A stretch of 64,000 bases of DNA, taken from positions 578,115 through 642,114 of the forward strand of contig JAJEKB010020600.1 of assembly GCA_022393335.1 (NCBI GenBank), in the 5' to 3' direction. The notes under the pieces were generated by a model. The model saw nothing but the letters and a program-made list of their open reading frames with translations. It was not told where the DNA came from and did no database searches. This stretch comes from Macrotrachela quadricornifera (taxonomy: Eukaryota; Rotifera; Eurotatoria; Philodinida; Philodinidae). The translations under genes were made by a program, and so were the position numbers. This document shows, one piece after another, positions 23,915 through 34,400 of the stretch; positions within the stretch are counted from its first letter, which is position 1; every line of letters starts with the position of its first letter.

Positions 23915-25815
23915 ACGTTATTTATCTAGCAAGGTCTAAAAGACGATTCTTTGATTATGAACTCGATCAAACATAAAGCTGTGCACTTCTTTGTTAAGGA
24001 CATGTTTTATCATTAGATTTTATTGCATTTAGGCTGGATTCTATGAAGATAACGCAATAAGTCTCTTAATCAATAGCACTCTTTTGATAGAATAATGTGG
24101 AAAAATATATTTCCTAACAAACTATAATTTTTGAAAAAGAACTGGAGTCCCTAGATTGTTACTGTAAAGATATTGCATTTTTAAGATATCTCTCAGCTTA
24201 ATACGGTCGTTCCCTAAGGAATAGTGAGAACGCTTCTTTTCAGGTTTTTATTTAATACTCTACACAGAGATAGGTCTCAATAAAAATAATTATTGTGATA
24301 GTTTTAGATCTTTTGAGATGCTTCTATTCTGAAGTAAGAACGTCGCATCTGCTGACATATCTGAGTGATATAAAAGATACGCTTTCATCATAACGGTATC
24401 TTATGATAAAAAGAACGAAAAGATTTGAAACTTTCACACGGAACTCTTTTTATGAAGACCTTCCACTGTTTCGATGGTATTCAGTCAAAATTCGAAAATA
24501 AATTTTTCCAATATTTATGAGTGCGACTATACTATTGGATTTCAAAGTATCATACAAATAAACTATCTACGCAGTAATAAGTTACAGACCCTAGCTTTTT
24601 TCAATAATCCTATAGTCCATTACAGTCAAAACTATGCAAATAGTTCCAACTGAAAAATCATTTGATCGATTAAATGATCTCCTTTGTAAGTTAAAAGCAA
24701 TTCGAGTTCATCCGTTATTTTCATCAAGATCGAGTATAACTCTAAGTTGGCATATCACATTTTTTTTTCATTTCGTGGCTCAAGTTAACATTGATGAAAG
24801 TTCTAAAAAGCAATACAAAATCTTTTTATGATTACATCAAGTTTTATATTTTTATTTAAACAGTACCTTGGATCACGAAATAGTTTCATTTTAGATCAAC
24901 ATTTCGATAAAATACAAGAAGGAAGTAATTCATATGTTGTATTTCCACTAGGAAGGATACGATTAAGTCTCATACTTCCCGAAGTGCGACATCATGACAG
25001 GAGTAAGTTTTTATGATGAAAATAAATATAAGGCTGAATAAAAGATGATACTTATATATTCTCGTATTTTACATACTTGCATGATACTTTCATAATCCCA
25101 TAATGGCCTTACTATAATCCCGTATTACTGCTGTCCTCTCGCACACCACATAGTAGAGCAATACGTTGATTTCCTTTTGATGTTTAATAAGTAATCACAT
25201 GAATAGCTTAAGAAAGAGACGTTGTCAAATTTCGGCATCGATTGATTATAGATTGTCTCCGTTTTAGGACACCTCCTTGATCATCTTCTAATTATCTTCT
25301 TACTCTTGATGGTGATCAAACTGAATAAAGGTTTTATCCTATTTACGTATAAATAATGCGTAGGGTTAACCAGAAGTCCTGGCCACGATATTTAAAAATC
25401 CAAAGATAAATACAAAATTTTTCTTCAGTATTATACGGGCGAAACGTGAAATTGTACAGGCAGATCTAGGATTAGCAGAGATCCTCTCTTTAATCATCCG
25501 AATAACATTATGTTTCATCCGTATAATAGTGAAGAAAAACCTTGTCTTTATCTTTAGATTGTTAAATACTCTGACCAGAACTCTTGGTCAGCTTTAAGTA
25601 ATATTACTGTATCTCATCTTCATTTTTAATTTATTTTGCTTATATTAGATTATTTTTGGTAGTATTAGATTAGTTGAAAAGACTCTACTAAAGTTCTATT
25701 ATCATGAGCTAAATAATACTTTAATGATAACGCTTGCATATTCAACATAGTAGAAATTGCAAGGAACTCAAACATTACTCATGTAGTTCTTGAATAACCT
25801 TTTAATTTATATTTA
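23915..25815. other. 1.9-kb interval between dioxygenase and ATP-grasp exon
   Basis: Either an unusually large intron or an insertion that split one gene. It contains two short open frames at 24634-24831 and 24828-25016 (with LDQHFDKIQEGSNSYVVFPL) that look protein-like but match no family I know, plus a foldback at 25415-25541. The 3' end, TTTAATTTATATTTAG at 25800-25815, is a good splice acceptor. No donor in matching phase is visible after the CEINARFP motif of the upstream ORF. Confidence 0.4.
25415..25541. repeat. 127-bp foldback, relative of the one at 54779
   Basis: The arms TTTTTCTTCAGTATTATACGG and its complement CCGTATAATAGTGAAGAAAAA enclose GAAACGTGAAATTGT...ACATTATGTTTC. The core ATCTAGGAT...GATCCTCTCTT is shared with 54779-54972. 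Probably a MITE. Confidence 0.7.
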
Positions 25816-27826
25816 GTGTCAGCTGCTTTATGTTCAACCAATGATCAAAATAGATTTTCGAAGAGGTTCTCAAACTTACCTGAAACAATAATAAAATCAT
25901 CAAAATTCGATACAACGAAACCGATGTTTATTCTTAAAGGTAAAGAACGTGGTGCCGATGTTCATTGTTTTCAACAATATTGGACAAAAAAATATTCTCA
26001 ACCCTGTTTATTTGTTGATGCAAAGCAATTAAAAACAGAAAATAAAAAATTATTTGAAAAAACTACGAATTATTCTATTGAACAATTTATTTTAGAACTG
26101 CATCAAGATGAAATTTTACAATTACCTGATGAAATTCTTGAATTATTCATTAGTAATAATCAATTAAAATATATAAATGATCTTCGAACGATATTTATTT
26201 TACATGATAAACGTTTATTTTCATTATTATCCAATCAACAATTTCTATATGCATTATTAAACGATTCAGCACATAAATTTACAGAATTAATACCAATCAC
26301 TTATGTTATTAATAAAATTCCAAATTATTTAAAAGACTCTATTATTAATAACAAACAACATTGGTGTATTAAAGCAAATTCATCTGGAAAAGGAGAAAAT
26401 GTTGCTATGGGTGCGATTATTTGTTAAATAGTTATTTTCTATTAAAATTTGAAAATCATTTCGTTTAGGTGCTGATGTAACATTAGATGAATGGACTTCT
26501 CTATTATTAGATCAAAATCATGGGCAATGGATTGTTCAAGAATATATTCCATCGATACAATATAAGTCGATGAATACTGCCGGTATGTTATTCTGTTTTA
26601 ATAGTCATTGTTTTAATATTGGAATAATTCGAATGTCTATGGAAAAAATTGTTAATTTATTCAATGGAGGTTATTTTTTTCGTCCTTATGTACATCGAGA
26701 TTACATACATTCTATGAACGATGGAAGTATTTTATCTAAAGGAAAATTACATGAACAATTAATTGAATTAAAATCGATGGATAATAAATGGAATCGAAAC
26801 GTCTATGTATCATCATCTGGTGGCAGTGGAGGAAAACGTTTATTTTTTGCAACAGACATCAAACAAAATCTTTTACAAAGACAAATTATGGTTAATATGA
26901 TGCTTGAGCAACAGATTATATCTCCTGATGATGTTTGTCTGAATTTATTTGCAGGGAGTAATATATATCGAGCATTTGAAATTCATAATGATTTTTGCGT
27001 AATGGCTAATTGTACGATACTACCGATGAATTCAAATGTAAGTGATGAATATGCTTTAGAAATAATTGAATATTTTAAACCAAATATTCTCATGGGCGCA
27101 CCATGTCGTTTAATGCAATTAGCACTATTTATTGAACAACAATCCAAAAAAGACATAACATTTGAAAAAATCTATTTTGCATGTGAACCACTAGATGATA
27201 TTAAACAAAGATATTTGCAACGTATTTTCAATTGTTCAATTCTTATTGGTTTTTATGGTTCATCAGAAACCGGTCCATTTGCTTGTCAATCACCAAAATA
27301 TTCATCAACTAAAATTTATCTTTATCCGAAAGAATTGGTTCATATTGAAATAATAGATTCAAAAATAATTGTTACGAATTTAATTCGAAAGCGAAATCAA
27401 TTGATACGTTTTGATACTGGTGATGTCGGACGATTAATTCCAAATGATGAACACGATAAATACGGTTTAATTGAAGTTTTTCGTAGTGAACGCATAATTT
27501 TTTTGGAAAATGGTGATATAGGGAAATCTGATATAGAAAATATTATGAAAGAAATAGATTTAACTGAATGGCAATTAATTATAGATTATATTCCACATAC
27601 AAGCATTTATCAAGTATGCTTTCTATTTCGATATGTTAAATCCGATTTAACTTCAACTGAAATTGTTGAAGAACATATTCGGAATAATTTGCAACAGCTT
27701 TTCAAAGATGATCTGTTAGATTTTTCTCAACAAATCATTCCTCAATTTGAATCAATTGAATATAAAGATTTAATTAGAGATAAAATATCTGACAAACTGT
27801 TAAGAATTATTGATAGACGAATTTAA
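25816..27826 (+). CDS. ATP-grasp ligase fused to PaaK-like adenylating enzyme
   Basis: Two exons, 25816-26422 and 26469-27826, joined by a 46-bp GT-AG intron that preserves frame (ATT ATT T|GT GCT). There is no ATG at the left edge; an acceptor precedes it, so an upstream exon exists or was lost. Residues about 95-300 look like ATP-grasp: HDKRLFSLLSN, then WCIKANSSGKGENVAMG (nucleotide-binding Lys and Gly-rich loop), WIVQEYIPS (hinge) and GMLFCFNSHCFNIGIIR. From about residue 320 an ANL adenylation domain follows: VSSSGGSGGKRLFFATD (P-loop, A3), GFYGSSETGPFA (A5) and LIRFDTGDVGRL (A7), ending with the small C-terminal lobe. The nearest architecture is phenylacetate-CoA-ligase-like. No carrier-protein domain is seen. 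The product is unknown; activation plus amide ligation suggests a peptide-like small molecule. Confidence 0.75.
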
Positions 27827-28540
27827 TTATTATTATTATTATTATTACTATTATTATCATATTATTCTTTTTATTATTAACAAAAACATATATTTGTCAG
27901 TATCCAATTAGACATTCTGTGCTGACATACGCACACAGTACTTTAAAACTTCGTACGAAAAGTAAATCTGTATATCTTCGTTATTCAACAAACTTAATCA
28001 ACGAATTTTGTCTCAAATATTAGGTATTAGTCTTGAATGTTTTTTGATGTAAACGTTCAGAGACCCGGTTGAAACTGATTACTTTTAACAGAAAAAGAAA
28101 AATTCCTACGTCTTCTTTCTCTTGCAACGTCTCATTTGTTTGTTTTTTTATGGCGTTTAGATCTGTCCGATCTAGACGGCATGAAAAAAACAAAATGTAA
28201 AAATCACAGAGAAATCTTGTGCAGTGCTTTCTTTGAAAATCGAAACGAGACTGATGTTTCTATTTTAGTAATAAGTGATCGATCACTGTGAGCAGGGTTG
28301 CTCGCGTTCGCTCGTATCCAGAAAAGCTTACAATCGATACCCTCATCGACGATTCTAACAGAAACTAGCCATGACGTGTTGACTTGGTGCGTTCTATTTT
28401 AAACAAAGTGATTGATTGAGTTGGAAATAATGGATTTTGACGGATTTACTTACTGCTCGGAGTTGTGGGACACTTTGCAAAGGAAACACAATCTTGGACA
28501 AAAGTGTTTTCTCCTGCGTATTTTCAAAGAACAAGGACGT
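27827..28540. other. Downstream flank with ATT microsatellite
   Basis: An (ATT)n tract (27828-27870) follows the stop codon directly. The remainder is AT-rich with no gene recognised. GTTGCTCGC near 28297 recurs near 29298 in the same orientation. Confidence 0.4.
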
Positions 28541-29230
28541 ATAAGTACGCAAATCGGCCCATCTTTGAATGTGTAAAAGAGATATATGAAACGATGCAGA
28601 ATGAGACGGCGAATCTTTCCATGATATGTTCAGTACATTTAGAAAGTTCCTCAATGGTTTCTGACAGAGAATTTCACATCGCATTTTAGTCAGATTTTAC
28701 CTCAAAATCAGACCGTATTTTGACTAAAAGCTATTATAAACATATGTTCATCTGGCCACAAATAGTCTCATTTTAAAGAGCCAAAAATTCTGCACAAATT
28801 CCTATATAACCATCCTTCAAAAATTGATATAAAATAAACTTATAACGCATAAATAGTACCTGTATCAATATTATGACATATGCTACAGGTTTCGTCGTTT
28901 CAAAGATCAACAAATATTTCTTTACCAACACGTCTTACCTAAAGGATTCGATGCAGTTTTTCACGCGCTACAAAATGGTATAATTGCCTTCTCGTTAGAT
29001 ATTTGGTCAAAAGTTTTTGTAGGGCCCATACTGTCTAAAATAGTGGATAAATGAAAGAGATATACTCAAGTCACTCCTTAAGATTAACAAAAACTTCTTT
29101 ACCAATAGGTCTCATCTAAAGGATGTGATACAGTTTTTCATGGGCTACAAGCTGGTATGGGTTTTTATCTCTGTACCTTAGCGGTCAAAATTTTTGATAG
29201 GATAAAAAACGTTTTGAATAATGTTTATAT
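28541..29230. repeat. Solo arm related to the 18.4-kb foldback, with a 177-bp tandem duplication
   Basis: The segment AAATCGGCCCATCTTTGAA, then GAGATATATGAAACGATGCA and AATGAGACG, aligns with the outer end of the foldback at 18405-18470. Two direct copies follow (about 28908-29080 and 29085-29220) of a unit with ACAA....TTCTTTACCAA...TCT.A.CTAAAGGAT and CAGTTTTTCA.G.GCTACAA. The foldback's left arm has a comparable duplication at 18625-18950. No opposite arm was found here. Confidence 0.5.
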
Positions 29231-29652
29231 GGCTCTATTTCGTAGGTGTTGTGTGGGAAAGTGAACAATATTCGAGTGATTAATCTGCTTTAATTAGGTT
29301 GCTCGCAAAATGCTCTGAATGAGAAATGTGATTTCTATGGTAGGATTACTGCTTTTTGTTGATAGATGTTTGTATTTGTCGTTGGGGTTCTTTTCTTCAT
29401 CTTTTTTTCCTTCCTGCACGTTCTGCTGACAGCGGTCAAATTATATATATATATATATGCAGTCGTGGCAAAAATTATTCGTACGATTTTGTTTTTTGAT
29501 CACAGGTTGTCAAATAAGGACTTTTCAAAATTTTGTGTATATCATACGAATCGGCACATCTGATAGTATTTACACTATAAAAACTAGGATTGTCGACTGA
29601 GCCTCTGTAAAATGAGAGGTCAATCTTTGAAAACCATGCATATTTTGTTGGT

Positions 29653-30818
29653 AGGGACGGCGCGACTGGGGAGGGGGGTGATAGGGGTGAGCACCCCGCT
29701 GCTCTAAAAAATTTTGATTGAAGCTTTCTCCGAATTTGAAAATTTTGATAGCGTCAATTTTCTCCAAATTTGCGGGATCATTATGTGATTTTCTTCGATG
29801 TTGCAGAACAACGCTAGTCAAAATTTTCCGATTTCGGAGAACCACAGTAGACAATTTTCTCCAGTTTTGGAGAATTACAGTAAACAATTTTCCCTGACTT
29901 CGGAGCATTACAGTAGACAACTTACCCTAAATTTGGCAAGAATCTAAGTTTGAAATCTATTTTACTAATTTTTTCAATTCTTGAGATTTAAGGGAGAAAT
30001 TAGTGTTATAGCTAGATGTATCTGGCATTAAAAGTAATGTAATACATGGATATTAATGATTAATATATAAATATTTCTTTCTCATGTCAACAACAGCGCG
30101 AAACAATCTGATTGACGGATTGCTAATGCAAAAAGAATATTCCTCAAGAATATTCAATACTTTAAAGAGTCTAAATGATGTTTCATTGTTGTTGTAATTA
30201 CCAGATAAGAGCGCTGCAAGTAGTTAGACCTGTGCTCAGTATATAGTATAAGTGCCATAGCAAGCAACCTCATATACTGGATGCCTTATTATAATGAACA
30301 CTCTTTACATTTCCTCTTTTTAACTCATGTGTGCCGAGGTTTCATGCCTCCGTCTCGTATATGGGACATCCGGTACGAACGGGTTAAGTAACCTATGTAT
30401 CGTTTAATAAACCGTGCAAAAATTCAAAGAGAATGTCGTGGAAAGATGGCCATAGAATAAATGTAGACATCGTATCTGTATTTAAATTGTTTCTTGTAAC
30501 CTTTTGTATTCATATTTTTCTAGCGTTATTTTATGAACAAAATTGTAAGGTTAAAACTGAACGAAGAATAAAATTTTAAAATAATCAAATTTTTTGTTAG
30601 AACTCTCAATATCGTATTGCATGAAGTGCGTTCATAGTAGTCCAAAGGATGCCGTAAAGTCTGCTTCGAAAAGAAATCAATGACAAACAAAAAAGCTTAG
30701 TCTTCCTCCGAATTTAAGCAGAATGAGAAAATGTTCTCCGATTTTGACCATTTCGACCAGAGGCTCCGATTTTCGGGATATCACCCCCCCCCTGCCCTGA
30801 CCTCTTCGCGCCGTCCCT
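29653..30818. mobile_element. TIR element, ends AGGGACGGCGCGA
   Basis: The left end is AGGGACGGCGCGACTGGGGA; the right end reverse-complemented is AGGGACGGCGCGAAGAGGTC. Both are followed by a G-run and GGGTGATA. It is GC-rich only at the ends. No exact 8-bp duplication flanks it; GCATAT occurs near both ends but not adjacent at the left. A hAT-type MITE is likely. Its right end sits 11 bp before ORF1 of the LINE at 30829. Confidence 0.7.
29785..29930. repeat. About 33-bp tandem repeat inside the TIR element
   Basis: Three to four units of the form CGGAGAA..ACAGTAGACAATTTTCTCC, reading through 29840-29930 with mutations. A weaker related CTCC.AATTTG run precedes it. Internal subrepeats are common in MITEs. 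Confidence 0.55.
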
Positions 30819-30828
30819 GCATATACGA

Positions 30829-33800
30829 ATGTTTATCTCAATTGACTGTCGAAAACCAAATGAACGTGATCGAATTTTAACATCTCAACGTGGATATTCT
30901 GCTCCTCCTTTTGTTACTACAACAACCATTTCTTTTCATTCTCCTACAAAAAATGATTGGGCTAGTCGACAAGAAGAAAATATATGTTTATCAAAAGAAT
31001 ATTTGAATTCGGCAATCAAATCACTTGAGAAGGAACTGAATAAGGTGAAAAAAGATTTTGATGAAGAGAAAAATCAAATTAATAATATGTATCAACAGCT
31101 AATTGAAAAAGTTCAAAAAGGATGGCTCATTTTACAGCAGCAAGTTCGTGCACAAAATGAATGCTTAGTCTCTATGCAACAAGTCATTGCAACGAATATG
31201 GAATGTACAGTCAATTTATCAACAACGAATAAAGTATTATGTGACTATGTGAAGTGTATATGTTGTGATGAACAAAAAAAAACATGTAGAAAATATGAAG
31301 GAAGCAAATGAAATAGCAATGGCTCAACCAATACAATTGAAAGACTCTTTTCAACGAGAAATGGTGAAGTATTCTACTATCATGCATAAACAAATGGAAT
31401 TATATCACTCAGCTATGAAAACCATATTTTCTTCAGGGAATGGATAGTCCCGATTTCAAGTATGTTCCGCCTTATGTTTTTCCTTCTGTAGTGGACAAGT
31501 CTGATGGAAGTTTTGAAGAAAAAACAATGGTTTTAAACATTTTAAATGAGTGGAACACAAAAACTTCCATTTCCAACCTGTGTGAATCGTGGAAAAAGAT
31601 TAGACCAAAAAATGAAGTAGAAAATCTTCTTATTGTTTTATATAATTGTGAATGTTTGAGTACGCATTCGTCAGATCTTGATATTTTACTCTCTTCATAC
31701 CTTCCTCATGTTGTAATCTTAACCGAGGTAGAATCTTTGATTCGTAAAATACCTTTTGTGCCGAATTATTATTGGTATACACAAATAGGAACGAATTCTT
31801 TTGGAGGAGTAGCAATACTGATACATTCTTCACTAAAGTCGAAAGTCATACATAAGGTTGAGAGCCTTCTCCCATTCCTATTGGTGCAGTTTACGTTCCT
31901 CCTAAGTCCAAGCCTCCCTTTCACAAATTGGAAAAGTTTTTGAATAAGAAATATTTTATCTTTGGTGATTATAATGTAAAACATAGTGATTGGAAGTGTT
32001 CCTCTAACAACACTAGTGGTCTTGCACTGAAAGACTGGATAGAATTAGATGGATGTGAAGGAACTTTTCCTACAATCCCCACATCTAAAAAATCTGAGTC
32101 CATCATTGATTTTTTGGTGACAAAAGATAGTTTTGGATGGGAATGTGAAGTTTTAGACGAAGGAAACGCTGACCATTTTCCTGTTTTATACTCATCCTCT
32201 ATAGCTATATCTGATAAGAGTGTTTTTCGGAAAACGAATTGGAAGATTTTTACTTTTATTCTTTCTTGTTTATATATGCATTGGAATTCATACGTATACA
32301 ACTTTGACGAGCAAACCTTTTTCACTCTTTTTTCCCTTTTCCTTGCTTCTTTAAGGGACAGAACAAGCGAATATATTCCTGTTAAAAAATACAAACCACC
32401 GTGGTCACCTTTTCTTATTTCTCTTGCTCGATCGGTGAATAGAAAAAGAAGAAAATATAGAAAGACTAGTTTTCTGTTTCATCTTAAAGAATTTTTAGCT
32501 ATTAGAAAGGTATTCTGCACTGAAAGAGCGAAATATGAACAGACAAGACGCGAAAAGCATCTTGAGTCTCTTTCAAAACATCAAAATATATAGGAATTTG
32601 TCCGTCCTTTTTTCCACTCATATTCTGCTTCTTTTCGTGGAGTAGCAGCTAATGGAAATATTGAAAGTGATTCAGTAAAATAACACATCAATTAGGTGAT
32701 TTTTTTGAGAGTTACTTTGCCATTCCAGTGCACGATCCTTCAAATGATATACATATGAAATACATCCGTATATATAAGCAGATTTTTTATTTACCTAATA
32801 TTCCTCTAGACTCAATTTCAATAACTCAAGTATATAAAAACTGGAAAAGATTTTCACCAAAGAAATCTTTAGAGAGCCTTGGAACATCTGCATTTTTGTT
32901 GAAAAATCTTCCGATTGAATATATGAATATTATTGCTATTTTCTTCAATAAATGTGCTAGTAAAGGAAATGTTTTTGAAGCTAGCAAACATGTAAAAGTA
33001 GTTAATTTGTCTTTCTAAAGATGAGATATATCCTGAAAAAAATAGATTAAGGCCAATTTTCTTTACATCCAAATCTTGGAAAATGGTTTGAAAGATGTAT
33101 TCATGACCAAATATTAAGTTGGTACATAAAAAAAATATCTTTGTTGATGAACAGTCAGGTTTTATACTAAACAGAAGACTACAAACAAGAATTTTATCTC
33201 TTATAGAAGACCTAAGACTCACTGTCGCGGCAAAGAATAGATCGACTTTAGATATTTTTATTGATTTTCTTTCAGCGTTCGATACAATATGGTATCCAGC
33301 ATTAATAGCAACTCTGCTTGAATTAGAAATGCCACTTCCCCTTGTCCGTTGGATCTATCAATGGCTCCAAGGACGAACTATGACTGTATATCATGGTGAA
33401 TCGAACACTCTAACCATCAATATCTTTGTTCGAGCACCACAAGGATCTGTATTAGCTGCAACTCTTTTTCGCTTACACATTCATTTTTTACCTAAATATT
33501 TTCTTCAATTTTGTTGTCATTTATTCCCGGACGATCTAGTTCTTATTTTAAATGGTTGTTTAGAGAATGAGTTTTTTCATAACATTATTTGGCTAGAAGA
33601 ACAAGCGAAAATTGCTATGAAAGCGTTAGCTAAATTTTCAAAAGATACGATACAGCCTGTTAATGTTGAAAAAACAAAGGCTATGCTAGTTCATAGTAGA
33701 GTTTATCCTTGCTATCCGAAGATTTTTTTATGAAAACCAAGAAATTGATTTTGTCAACTATATCAAATATCTAGGAGTTATTCTATGTATCATACTTGAC

Positions 33801-34400
33801 TGTGGAACATTTATAAAATCAAGACTTTCTAAGATAAGAAATGTTTATGCTGCGCTGAAAAAGATAATTATATAAAAAAATACCGCTACAAGAATGGAAA
33901 ATTCGAAGATAACTTTTTTGTGCGTATGCACTGCCTCACTTTATTTGGTTATTTGCAACGTGGTTTTATTTTAATGATAAAGAAAAGAGAGATATAGAGC
34001 ATGTTTATTGTGCAGGTCTAAGAATTGTATACGGCCTTTGGGGGTGGGATGATTTTACGACTTTGAGTCTCATTAGGGAGAGAGTGCTTCTTGACTATTT
34101 ATATGACTATTGGATGAGATTTAAAGAACACCTTGATGTGTCCCCTGAAGTGTCTGCATACAGAGAAACTTGGGAGGCGTATCTTATTGCGACATCACCA
34201 GAGAGAATTCGTTCTTACTATAGATCTATGGGATTTCGAAAGAATAGTGTATTCCCTAATCGTTTGGTACGACAAGCTCATCATACGAATCTAGATCTTT
34301 TCTCTTTCTTATGCGATCATGGACTTCAGAAAGATATATTTCGTTCTTCTTCTCTTTTTATTAAAGACTTTGTACACAAATATCTATATCCACCGTAAAA
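30829..34400 (+). pseudogene. Decayed APE-type non-LTR retrotransposon (LINE)
   Basis: ORF1 (30829-31311, 160 residues) is mostly a coiled coil (SLEKELNKVKKDFDEEKNQI) with Cys clusters at its end (CDYVKCICCDEQKKTC). From 31440 an AP-endonuclease-like domain appears (SSYLPHVVILTEV, then after a frameshift FGDYNVKHSDW and NADHFPVLY). Reverse transcriptase blocks follow in separate frames: DEQSGFILNRRLQTRIL (33140), IFIDFLSAFDTIW (motif A), APQGSVLAATLF (motif B) and FPDDLVLILN (motif C). The C-terminal end lies at 34063-34398. At least four frameshifts or stops make it inactive. Endonuclease and reverse transcriptase fit the jockey/CR1/R1 side of LINEs; the clade is not certain. Confidence 0.88.

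Noticed and set aside
28297..29310. hAT-type ends suggested by GTTGCTCGC at both sides
   Set aside because: The two copies are in the same orientation and no 8-bp duplication flanks them.
31630..32394. Minus-strand frames opposite the LINE
   Set aside because: Complement of endonuclease coding sequence; no domain of their own.
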